Of a stretch of 64,000 nt of DNA, positions 34,072 to 44,675 are shown piece after piece. Position 1 is the stretch's first letter, and every line of letters begins with the position of its first letter. The position numbers were made by a program, and so were the translations under genes. Source of the DNA: Hyaloscypha bicolor E (taxonomy: Eukaryota > Ascomycota > Leotiomycetes > Helotiales > Hyaloscyphaceae); contig NW_020194558.1 of the NCBI RefSeq assembly GCF_002865645.1, positions 1,640,014 through 1,704,013 of the forward strand, written 5' to 3'. The notes under the pieces were generated by a model. The model did not search any database and was not told the origin of the DNA. It worked only from the letters and a program-made list of their open reading frames with translations.

Positions 34072-34839
34072 TTAACCCTTCTTTCTATCCTTCAACTCCC
34101 CCCTCTCCTCCACAGTCCTTGCAACCAGCTCCCCCTCCTCCGTCCCCAGCTTCCTAAACCCCTCAACCACTCCCCTCCGATCCCCTCCCGCCAGCTCCTG
34201 ACTCATCTTGAACTTCCCCGCCAACCCCGTAACCTCAATCTCAATCCCAATAATCGCCTTCTTCAACAAGTTCACATAACTCTCCGGCGCCTCGCCTACA
34301 TTCCACGCTTTCTGTGCTCCGTCTTTGCCTGTATATCCAAAGACTTCCTCCTCACTCTGCTTGGAGAGATCGTTGATTTGCTTAGACAAGAACTCCTGGT
34401 GTTCAGGGTTTGAGGAGTCGTGGAATATGGTTGCGGTGCCGTAGACCTGGACTGCGGAGTAGTCCCATGTGGGAACTACTTTCCCGGTGCTTGGTTTGGT
34501 CTCGATGTAGAATTTTGGTGTTACGTAATGGTGAACTGGGCCGTTGAAGAGGACCATGATTTCATCTTGGAATTTGTTGGAAGAAGATTTGGTGGCTGCT
34601 TCTATGAGGGCTTTTGTTTGGGGATTTGCTCGCGCGAGGTGGCCTCTGAGTCTAGCTCTTGGCTCGTCGGTTGCATTTTCTTCGTCTTCGACATCGAGCA
34701 CCCACGGCACATGACTGCTTTGGATGGTATGATAGTTGGGGGAATGGATTGCTGTTGTGACGATACCCAGCGGATTGCTCCGGATGAACTTGTATAGTGT
34801 CGGGAAGTGAAGATCTGTGTGAACAGGTCGTAGATACAT
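34072..34839 (-). CDS. PaiB-like FMN-binding split-barrel protein
   Basis: Intronless, 255 aa, starting MYLRPVHTDLHFPTLYKFIR, the classical PaiB beginning (Y-x-P-x-x-F in bacteria). Other family marks are PLGIVTTAI, SHVPWVLD, the RGHLARANPQ segment, and VLFNGPVHHYVTPKFYIETK followed by VPTWDYSAVQVYGTA, which resembles the flavin-binding barrel of the pyridoxamine-phosphate-oxidase fold. The Bacillus namesake is called a negative regulator of sporulation and protease genes, but fungal members are better viewed as uncharacterised FMN-binding proteins, possibly handling small oxidised metabolites. The C-terminal 60 residues include a conserved GIEIEVTGLAGKFKMSQ. Length is usual (200-260 aa). It lies about 450 bp from the 3' end of the MFS gene, on the same strand. 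Confidence 0.9.
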   Translation of the reverse strand: MYLRPVHTDLHFPTLYKFIRSNPLGIVTTAIHSPNYHTIQSSHVPWVLDVEDEENATDEPRARLRGHLARANPQTKALIEAATKSSSNKFQDEIMVLFNGPVHHYVTPKFYIETKPSTGKVVPTWDYSAVQVYGTATIFHDSSNPEHQEFLSKQINDLSKQSEEEVFGYTGKDGAQKAWNVGEAPESYVNLLKKAIIGIEIEVTGLAGKFKMSQELAGGDRRGVVEGFRKLGTEEGELVARTVEERGELKDRKKG

Positions 34840-35292
34840 GATGGAAGTTTGTTTTTGAGAAGGGCCGCAACGTTGCCGGGCACCTTACCACGTCCAGGAC
34901 CAAAATTTTAGGGAGAAGGTGACGCTGAGATCCCAAGACAGGAAATAATTGACATTAAATATGTGAAAGCTGAAAGGTGAAGCCGAGGCTCAAGAGTGCT
35001 CTTGAGTCACGAAAGAAGTGTAATCAACTTTGACTCGGATCATTTGCAAAAAGAGTGGAGGTCCACAATCTTGTGTGGCTGCGCCCTGTCGGTTGGACTC
35101 TCCACTTTAGGAACACTAGTTGTGAGAGTCATTGGGCCACTGCTGTAAGTGGAGGGAGGAAGTCAAGGGGCGGCCGCATCAAACGACAGGTCGTAAGGTG
35201 AATTTTCTCATACAAAATGACAAGTTCATTCTTCAGGAACCTAGTCATTACTATAAATTGTAGACTGTTGCGACTTGAGGGTTCTCGCCAGA

Positions 35293-37336
35293 TCACATCT
35301 CCTCCCATCGAATGAACCTCACAGCCCTCCATCCTAGACTCCATCTTCGGAGTCTTGCTCCCCAGAAAAACATTGGGATAGCAAGGAGCAAAACAAAAGC
35401 TGTAACAGCAGCCATTTCGCCCAGTGCAACATCTTCACCAGCACCTGCGATCCAAGAATTGGTCGTTGCTGAGAGCCCGAAGCCGATGATTGCTAGATGA
35501 AATTAGAATGGTGGAGGCTTCACTTTGATTGACGGAGTGACTTACACTTGAAAGCAAGTTGTGCAATTGTTACTTCACCTGAAACGGGCCCATAAGCGTC
35601 GAGGGTGTAGACAAAGGAGATATTGATTGCTTGGCCAGCAGAGAAAGACACTCTTTGTATTAGCAGAGAGCTGCAGTCTATTGACGGGGCTTCATACCTA
35701 AACCCAACCCGATAATTGGAACCATGAAGTGCAATTTGTATTGCAAGCCGGCACCATAAAGGATCAATCCGAGTGGTGCTGTGATGACGGAGATGGCAAT
35801 CGCAGGCAATCTGAATTCAGGTTCCCTGATGCCACGATTTCGAATTGTGAAATAATTCGCAACAGCCTCTCCAACAGGGCCACCAGCAGGAACTGCGATA
35901 CTTGTGAGACCTCTGCCCCTGAGAATATCGGATATTACTTACTGGCAAGAATTCCACCAAGCAGACTTCCAAAGAACCCTAGGCCGGCTTGAAAAGGGGT
36001 AAAGTTGTAAACTCTTTGGAAGTCATTGGCAACTATGGGAGACGTGTGAGCGCATTCCATTGAACGATCACCAACCCGAACAACTCACAGGCGGAGGATA
36101 GGGCCACTGAAAATCCGATAAGGGCTGACATGACAAGGGTTGCCCAGAGAACTGGTGGAAGAATGATCAAGCCAAAAGGTCGAATGAACATTTTCCACAA
36201 TGAGTCTTGGGTGTAAACCTGTCCAGAAAAGAGGGAGATCGTACTCCAATACGACTTCTTTGACGAGAGACCAGATGATAGTGGGGAATATTGGTTGTTT
36301 CCCAAGACAGCAGCTTCGAGGCGCCGAATGCGTTCTTCCATTCGTTGCATCGTAGAAGTCTCATTCGGGATTTCATCCTCCGGCAGTATCTCCAATCGGT
36401 CACTTCCCTGGTAATATCTTGCGATTCGAGCTTTCTCTTCGTCCTTCAAAATGATCGATAAAGACAATCTAAACGGGTTCTTCTTGTCGTCAATGATATC
36501 GCCTTCCTCACTGTCGTCATACGATCTGTTGTAGGCCGTTTCCGGAATCGTGAAGATGATGAGAATGATCAAGAAACCAATCAGAATCGCGCCGGCCCAG
36601 TAAATGACCCGCCATGAGTTGTTGAGAGTTATTACGCCGCTGATTATAATACCGATCGAGACACCTGACCCAGTTGCAAAGTTGTACATTCTAAAATATC
36701 TATCAGTAGGCGATAAGCAACGGCCTGCAATCGACCTACGCCATCGCCGTTCCTCGTTCATGAAGGAAGAAGACGTCTGTAATAGTTGCTGGCCCAAGAC
36801 ATTCTCCAGCACCGGAGAAGAAGCCAAGAAGGATCCTTGCAATAAGCTCACTGGTGTATCCGGTGCTCAACCCCGACCAAATGGCTGTGAAGAGGTAACC
36901 TGTGAAAGAGATGATATATACCGGTCGCCTTCCGTATTTGTTGATCAGTGGCTGCCACAACAGATTCCCAGTTCCTTGAGTAAGTGCTGATGTCGTAAAG
37001 AAGAATGAGACCTCAGGGATTAGGACTGCTAAATTTGCCGTTGGTCCTCCACCAAAATCCATTGCGATCTGAACAATTGCAACTGTTGGGCCAGCCGCGA
37101 GGAAAGTGCACATCAGCATGCCAAAGCAGGTTACAATGGCTACATAGTATTTGAATGGCGTAGACCTGTATCGGTGAACAGTCATACAGTGAAACTTTTG
37201 GGATCACTGACCAATTCAAGGGATCGTCTGGACTGTTCGAAGGTTTTGGTACTAATATACGCTCACCCGACTCCGTGAGGAGTTGAACCCGCCCCAAAGA
37301 CTTTTCCTCCACAACATCGCCACCTTTGGTCGCCAT
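35293..37336 (-). CDS. MFS transporter, DHA1-like, seven exons
   Basis: Exons: 37336-37212, 37165-36740, 36690-36089, 36032-35943, 35892-35698, 35650-35546 and 35492-35293, summing to 581 codons (580 aa). All six introns are 46-57 bp and preserve frame. After a 55-residue polar N-terminus (ending SPDDPLNWS, the usual fungal start) come two six-helix bundles. The MFS loop signature NKYGRRPVYIISF lies between helices 2 and 3, and LLGFFSGAGECLGPATITDVF matches the helix 4-5 region of drug:proton antiporters. A charged central loop (about 100 residues) separates the halves. The C-terminal bundle includes FQAGLGFFGSLLGGI, the GGP segment and FVYTLDAYGPVSGEV. Substrate cannot be read from sequence; multidrug or secondary-metabolite export at the plasma membrane is the family default. 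Confidence 0.9.
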
Positions 37337-38755
37337 CTTAAAATTAAAGGATGTATTGGGCTCTCACCAGGAGGCAACAAGAAAGATATGAGTGAAAATG
37401 AATGAGCTTGGTAACACAGGTCACTGGCTTTGCATCAAAACATGGTGTAATGACGAAAGTGTCGACATAATGATATCTCTTTTGAAAGTCCACTTAACGT
37501 TTAGAGTATCTTCAAGGCTCGGGACCACATAGTTAAAACTCCACCACGACCCGTAAGGCAATTAGGTGGAGATGGGGAAGGAGGAAGGAGGGAAGGATTC
37601 AAAGGCCCGACTTGGACTGAGTCCTGCTACTTTCAATGTCTGCCCATAAGACTTGGCGACCAAAATTAGTACCATTGAAAGAGGCCAAACAACGCTGAAG
37701 CCACATGGTGGCCGTTGCAGTGAGTTGATATCCACCATTTAAGAACATTGAGCCTTGCCTCCACATCATCGTTTCGGCAGTTGTCCACGCGTCCCCTTGA
37801 ACACATCGAAAGGATTTATGCCATGGATGACCGATCTGTGTCTTGCAGTGCCGTTGTTTCATTGATGATCGCGGGTCGCCCTCTCACGATTGATGACCAC
37901 TTTCCGCATGAACAACCTGAAACAAGCTGATGTTGTCGCAAACTCGCAGATGTTTTGGGCCTTGGCAGAGATTGGTTGACGTCCATTATGGACTCTGAAT
38001 GACATTGATGCTACGGCATCCAAAGTCGACATTAAAGCCTTCAGTCATTGGTGAACCTTCTGGTCAGATTCAGTATCCACGGGCATCCTGGCTCGAGGTA
38101 CATAAGGTGTGCGTCACTTCTCGTGACTATCAGAAAGCCTCTCTAACGAAGCAACCATTCCGAGGATTAAGGTTAATCAAGGAATTAAGCAACCCGATTA
38201 TTAAGAGACCTGGGGAAGATGATGTCAAAAAGAAGGTTCGTGGAGAGAAGCAATGAGTTGCAATTAAGTTGCTTTAGCGAGCCCCGGCCCCAACTTTCCG
38301 GTTTTGCCCAACTTGGAAAGCCTAAGCGGCCCCCCAGCAAGCGACTTCTTCACGCCCTTCACTTCACAAGTTGAAAATCTCAACCATTTCTAGAAGCATA
38401 TGGCCTTCAAGAAAAGATCCATGTACCTGAGCAGTTGCATCAATGGAAGGCCATGACTCATAGTGGAGACGAAGTCTGAAATGCCAAATTTTCTTGTGTA
38501 CTCCGGATCGAACTCCGACCAGTGTCAGACAGAGGTGGAGCTTGTCAACCTTTATCTCTCTTTTCTCTAAAGAATCGGATATAAGCTCATCTTCTCGGGA
38601 TATCAACGTCTACCTTTTCAGAAGCACAAGTTTCCACTTCGTCGTCATACATTGAGAAAAAGGGAAGAGCGGTGTGACCTCTCGCTGGACATCATCGGCA
38701 TCTTCCTCCTCAGATCAACTTATCACGAGTCACTTCACCTCTGCAACCCCTCAAA
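37337..38755. other. Intergenic, no supported gene
   Basis: Promoter side of both the MFS gene and the GNAT gene (divergent). Frames are under 90 codons. A TTCGATCC-containing stretch at about 38505 was checked for a tRNA and does not fold as one. Confidence 0.4.
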
Positions 38756-39307
38756 ATGACACAACCAACAAAGCCAAAACCACAAGTCACCCTCCGCCCA
38801 GCCCTCCCCAAAGACGCACCCCAAATCGCCGCCCTAGGCTCCTCCGTCTTCTCCACCAGCTTCGGATACTCCATGCCGGCAGCAGACCTACAAGCCTACC
38901 TCGAGTCCGCCTACAGCATCCCGTCCCTCTCTCGGGACCTCTCAAACCCCTCCGTCACCACCATCGTCGCCTGCCCGACCTCCGCGCCCGACACCGTCAT
39001 CGGCTTCGCCCAGCTCACGCGCGGGACTTCCGAGCCCTGTCTAGAAGGATGCGAGCAGCCCGTGGAATTGCAGAGACTGTATGTCTCCCCGGATTTTCAT
39101 GGGGGAGGTGTAGGCGGGATGTTGGTTGAGGAGATTGAGAAGGTGGCGAGGGAAGAGGGGTTTGTTACTCTGTGGTTGGGTGTTTGGGAGGAGAATTTTA
39201 GGGCCCAGAGGGTTTATGAACGCATGGGATTCAAGAAAGTGGGAAGCCATGATTTTGTTATGGGGAGTTGTGTGCAGACAGATTGGATTTTAACGAAGAG
39301 GTTGTGA
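38756..39307 (+). CDS. GNAT-family N-acetyltransferase
   Basis: Intronless, 183 aa. The domain starts VTLRPALPKDAPQIAALG and runs to the end. The core beta-4/alpha-3 region reads QRLYVSPDFHGGGVGGMLVEE, with a variant acetyl-CoA pyrophosphate loop (Q/R-x-x-G-x-G/A written here as HGGGVGG). Beta-5 and alpha-4 follow as LWLGVWEENFRAQRVYERMGF, which holds the usual W-E-x-N-x-x-A-x-x-F/Y-Y pattern. This subfamily acetylates small amines or peptide N-termini in bacteria and fungi; the substrate is unknown here. No signal peptide. An overlapping frame in +1 (38674-39129) is a shadow. Confidence 0.88.
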   Translation: MTQPTKPKPQVTLRPALPKDAPQIAALGSSVFSTSFGYSMPAADLQAYLESAYSIPSLSRDLSNPSVTTIVACPTSAPDTVIGFAQLTRGTSEPCLEGCEQPVELQRLYVSPDFHGGGVGGMLVEEIEKVAREEGFVTLWLGVWEENFRAQRVYERMGFKKVGSHDFVMGSCVQTDWILTKRL

Positions 39308-39561
39308 TGTGAAGTGTGGTCCTGGGATGGGTTGGGGTGGCGTTTTAGAGGGGGGGGTTAGAGGGTAGAATAATATTTTTATACCGGTGTTTAGAACGGT
39401 GCTGATGTCCAATTTTCCCATGAGGTTCACATGCAATAAAGTGAAGTAAAGTCGGGGTATCTCTTCATACTCAAAACTATTTGATCCAAAACAATTTCTA
39501 ACAGCCCAACTCTAAATATCAAAAACCAGTCATTACACTCTTTTTACACAAGGCAGCACAT

Positions 39562-41245
39562 TTACCGTCCGAAGTGCTTCTTCTCAAAGTATCTCAGTAC
39601 AGTGTACGAGGTAGAAGCGAAGCCGAAGGCCAACTCGAAGCCAACATCTCCGCCGTACGTTGTACCGCAAAGCTTCCCAATCGGTCCAGTGAACCAGACC
39701 TGAGCCATGCCGAGAATGGCACCCATGATACCGAAGCAGAAAGCAATGATGGCTGCGATTCCCGGGGGAAGCTTATCCTTGTCCATGTAGATGCTTGGAT
39801 CATAGCCGGTCATGCCACGTTTGTAGAAGACGTGCTCTGAGACGGCGATACCTATTACTCGTTAGTCAAAAAGTTCATGAATGATTTGAAAGAACTGGTA
39901 GCTTACCCTCATAGATAGCCAGCCAGTAAGCGATGAGCAGCATGAAGTTCTCAAGGACAGACTGGAAATGGCCGTAACCGGGAATGGCAATGGCACAATA
40001 AATGAGGGTTCCAATAAAGGTCCACACGAAGCGGGGAACGCGCTGGGAGACGCGAGCAAGGAGTTGGAGGGAGAGCGAGACGGAGTAGATGTTGGGGCAG
40101 TTATTTGCGATAATCGACAATGCGAGGACGACAAGGCAGAACTGTCCGAATCGGCCCAAGGGAGGGACGATAACGGCTGCGAGAAGTCCACCGATGCCAG
40201 AGGACTGGTATCCGTCATTGTAGACATTGTTACCGCCATTGGCAGCCACTGCAGTCGCGACCGCTGCACCGAGCATCTCCGTGAAAAGGAGAGGGAAGGC
40301 GAGACCGGCGTAAGTCCAGATGAAAACCGATTTTCGGGATCGGCTGACCGGTTGATAGACGGTGTAATCAGCAGCATACGAGGTCCAGCCAGTTGCGAAC
40401 CCGAAAACTGAAGCAGCGAAAGAGAGAGCAGATCCTGCCTCGGAGAGTCCGACACCCATTGGAATGTTCGAGAAATTGCCAGAGTGGGCAAACTCGCCAA
40501 TGACGATCAGAAAAATGATGAAGCAGGGGATCCAGGAGTATCGCTCGTAGGTGTGGACAACCTTGTATCCGAAAAGAGTGATCAAGAAAGTGGCGGCAGC
40601 GATCAAAATAATACCGGCCCATCCTGGCATGTTGCTGTTGACGGCGTTGAACAGCTGAGCTCCCACAATCACATTAACTAGAGATGGGTGGATTAGAGAA
40701 GAAACTAACAGTACAGGATAGGATAGCTTACCAGCAGACCAACCAACACAGGCGAGGATGTTGAACACAGCAACGACCTTGACACCGTAATATCCGAAGA
40801 AGAATCTCGAGAGAACCATCTGTCTCAAACCAAACCTGGGACCGAAAGTGCTGAAAAAGGCGACGGGAATTATACCTAGCAAGTTGATGAAGAAGATGAT
40901 CAAGATAGTATCGACGAATCCAAGGAAGAAGATGGGGTAGGCCAAAGCACCAATGGCGAAGGAGCTGACAACCATGTTCGCTGAGAGCCACATGGTGCCG
41001 ACTTGCGAGATGTGTGCTGTGTCACGCTCATCGCTGGGGACTCGCTCGATACCACGTTGTTCGACACCGAATTTACCAGCAAGTCTCTGTGTCTTCGCAT
41101 ACCAGCTGTCTCCAAGGACGAAGGTCTCGGCGGCGACGGCACCTTCATCGGGAATGTATTCGCCGCTGTCGTTTTCGGTGCCATATACAGGCTTTTCGGA
41201 TGGGACGGCCTCGACATCGGCCTGTTTCTTAGAGAAGGCACCCAT
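39562..41245 (-). CDS. NCS1-family purine-cytosine permease (Fcy2-like)
   Basis: Three exons, 41245-40732, 40677-39907 and 39851-39562, encode 524 aa. Fcy2-type permeases import cytosine, adenine, guanine and hypoxanthine across the plasma membrane with protons. After an 80-residue acidic N-terminus the family motif IERVPSDERDTAHISQVGTMWLS (split over residues 70-92) precedes about 12 hydrophobic helices. Other marks are MVVSSFAIGALAYPIFFLGF, the GPRFGLRQMVLSRF loop, WTSYAADYTVYQP, and NNCPNIYSVSLSLQ, containing the substrate-site Asn. The first intron (40731-40678) is 54 bp, has no stop and is in frame, so a gene finder could retain it and add 18 false residues inside the transmembrane region. 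The C-terminal exon carries the last two helices and ends VLRYFEKKHFGR. Confidence 0.93.
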
Positions 41246-44200
41246 CTTGGGTGAAAGTGAGTTGTTCAAGTTGAAGTTGAAGCAGACTATATTCGTCGAG
41301 GATGGTGGAGAGATATTAAGGATATTGAAAGGCGAGAATTGCGAAGCTCTAAGGTCGGCGACTCGACTCAATGTCTTGCTTGCCCTGAAATATACACTGG
41401 GTAGACAGATGGAGGTATATATGGAAATCTGAGAGCTCTCGCAAGTGATAACGGGAGCTGCAGGGATTAGGGACAAGGATAGCTCTCATGGTGGTGGGCG
41501 ACAGATCCCGACTGCGGGCGACGCCGATGAGGATGTCTGGAAGGGGCTTGAGTGGAGTGGACCGCGAAAATCCAAACCCCAAATGCTTAACCCAGCCAGT
41601 AAGCTCGGCACCATGGGCTTTAGGGCTTGGAATTAGGTCTTAGTCACTGATAAGAAAAGTTCGCGACATGCCTGGGCGACCAGTGTGGATATGGCACGCA
41701 TCAGACCCAGCGCACGGGGGCAAACTCTCTCGGGAGCTAGAGAGAAGAAAAGGCCACGAGAACCCGTCACGGCTTGGAGTAGCCTCCAGGCCATGGCCTT
41801 GCCGCTCTGGACTGCAATGCTGTACAGTAGATACCGTCGAAAGCTCGTGGAGTTCTGGGAGTACTGCCCATCTGCCAGGTAGCTCAGAGGCGAGAGGTGG
41901 GAGGTGGGAGGTGGGAGGTGCGAGGCGCGAATCGCCTCGCTTCCTATTGTGTTAGCCTCTGCTGCCCCTGCTACCCCTGCTGCACGCCACCTTCTTGTCG
42001 TGTGCCCCCCTGCCCCTCACTGACAGCTTAACCGAACAGGATCGCTCCCAAGCCACGCTGTGCGTCGTCCAATCATGGACATCAAGTCTCGGCTACCCCA
42101 CGACAGTGGAGGGCGACGATTCGCCATGCCCTCGAGATGTCTGATGGACGGCATGGTCGTCGCCGACTTTCACTCAGGAAGAATGCGGTGCCCGGCGCTT
42201 GAACTGCCAAGAACACAGCAAAAGGAAAGTCTGCATTTTATCTCGGTCTCGAGCTTCTTTTCTGACGACCCATGCAGAAACGCAACCAATTCTCCGGCTC
42301 CTTTCTTTTGTCCGTAATCTGTGGAGATATGCAGGTTCACGCGGCTGTCATGTGTGCAAGGAAGGCCTGCCAAATGTTCGAATGTTCCTTGGTGCATCGA
42401 AGAAAGAATCCTTGTGGCTCGAGCTGGGGTTCTGGATGCAGGTCTGCTGTTGTGAAAAGTTGCAGCGGATCTCGAGCACCGATCTGTGCATCACCAGAAT
42501 GCTGGCATCCGCGCGATCGAGTTCCTCGTGACGCCGACGTGGTGTATCTGCCGAATTGGTCCAGTTGGGGAGATGGTCCTTACTCGTTACTCGCAGAGCT
42601 TCTTCGAGATGCGTGTGAAGATAAGAAGGAGATGACAGGAGCCAATGACACTTCACAGCTAGCCGAGGCTGAAATTCAAGAAAAATGCCGTCTTCCCCAA
42701 TTGGGCCCAGTGTTGCATACTGCTCAACATGGTTGTGGGAGATCTTTTTTGCTCTCCTTCTCATCTTCCTCGAGACATCTCGATAAAATCTCATGGGTCT
42801 CGGAGCTCAGCATATCCTCGTCCGCTCAAAGAAGAAGGTACCGATCCTCTCCCTGGGGGATGGTGGTTCTGCAGGCCGGCTCCCGCAGTTGCGGCAGCCT
42901 GCCTGTGTTCGAAACTCCCTTTGGCCAGCATTAACTTGACCGGACGCTTCCCTCCTTCCTCGAAGAGGCGTTTCACGATCCATCCCGTCTCATCAGGCGA
43001 ATCAAGTGAACGGTTCGCTTCTCAAGTGAGGGCGACCAATGGCTGCTCCAGCATTTGTTTTTGCTTTTTCCGCGCAGAAAGTCAGAAGCGGAGGCTGGGC
43101 CCGCCTTGTCGGAATCCGCCGATGACAACTTGATATTTCTCTTTTGGCAGCATTTCAGCTCTTAAGATCCAGAATGCTTGAATTGGACGTTACTTTGACC
43201 CCATTCATCTTTAGTATGTGTTGGCTGTTGTCTTTTGACTTCATGGCTTGCGTAAGGCTGCATGCATGTCCTTCGGTGGCACTCGACTGCTTACATTCGG
43301 GGTACCAGAGATCTAGAGCATTCGAGGCTTCTTCCATGCGTTCCATGCTTCTCCAGCAAAGAGAACTTCCTGCACCTATCGGCGAGTACTCGATATTCGA
43401 CGAATACAGCCGTTTGTGTGTAACACGCCTTGCTGCCAGAACCCGTGACAGCAGGTAGAGTTGTACTTGTGGTAGTTCGGATCGGATGGTGATGCGTGTA
43501 GAGGTCGTGGCCGTGTTGAACAAAGGTGAAACTGTTTCTGAAGTGACTAGGGTTCGAGAACCAATTTTTACTGAAGTCCCAAGAGCTTCGATTCTTCTCA
43601 CCCCTGCAATGCTGTGGTCCATGAATTAGGGATGTCACATTTCCAATGATACAAGATGGTCGGAAGTTTCCAACATCCCATCTGGGGTGAAGCAGGAGCC
43701 GACCTCGATTTGGCCGTGAATTGAATACTGCCGAGTAGGCTTTCTGACATCATGGAAGTCAAATGTTGTTCTCGTCTTTGCTACGTTACAAATCCAGATT
43801 GAAAGCTTCTGCTTCATCGCGTATCCACATCTTTGTCACACCATACCTGATTACTCGTCTCTCTTGCAAGTAGAGACAGGACGCCCGGCAGCTCTCCAAA
43901 ATGCCCTGGAAGGTAATCTACGAAGTCATGTTTCCAGTGACATATCAGACACTTCAAGTGGATGTATGGTGGTGGTGGTTATTATTTACGTCCGAGAGAC
44001 CTCCCGAAGGGTATGAGGACGTGCTAAGCTAAGGATCTCGTTGAGAATACGAAGTCCTATTTACAAAGGAGCCAAAAACCACAAGGGGCGAAAAGACTCC
44101 TTCCCAAATAGCCCGGGGTCCCTAATCCCGCGGTGTTACAGTGCTCTTGCCTTAGAAAGCATTTCATGCCGAAGCGTATAACCGCCTAGTTACTCTCTTT

Positions 44201-44675
44201 GCATAACTAGCAGGGCCTTTGGACTGCTCCCTTCCCGGACAAGTGGGATGGAAGCCAGGAAGTGTATGCTATCCGTAGAGAGGTATCTTAAGCCCCTTAG
44301 AGCTCGAATCCAGGTGACTTAACGTGAGATAAAAGCCTCCTTATTAACTCTACGCAATAGAGCTATAGACCTGTCCTCCGCGGTAGTGTGTGGGCGCGTA
44401 CGAAGGCGCAATATCGACCTCTTCCCCTACCCCTACCTTCCCCCCCCTCTTCCTTATAACCATAGAGCGCCCGAGGGCGCGGAATTATCCTCCTGCGGCT
44501 CCGCCTAACGCGTCCCCAGTTCCCTCTATCTCTGTATGTGTATATTCGGAGGGCGCGGCGAGAGGACACGGTGGTAGGATCGAAAGGTCGACAGAGGAAA
44601 ACCTCTTCGTACGGTGGTATCGCCAGTTTGAGACTCAATCTTATCCCTGCAGATTCTCAAAAGAGAGCTGACACC
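41246..44675. other. Gene-poor stretch of 3.4 kb
   Basis: No frame here shows family motifs, including the 220-codon plus-strand frame at 42272, which is His/Cys/Ser-rich and overlapped by equally long minus-strand frames. The first 300 bp are the permease promoter. GC-rich repeat-like DNA occupies about 43.98-44.65 kb next to the 3' end of the HET gene. Confidence 0.4.
41894..41920. repeat. Short (AGGTGGG)n tandem repeat
   Basis: Three to four copies of AGGTGGG ending in AGGTGCGAGG. Confidence 0.8.

Noticed and set aside
38490..38535. Possible tRNA T-arm (GGAGTTCGATCC on the minus strand)
   Set aside because: The five-base T-stem does not pair and no acceptor or anticodon arms fit around it.
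42272..42934. 220-codon plus-strand frame in the 41-44 kb gap
   Set aside because: No motifs; competing open frames of similar length on the other strand.
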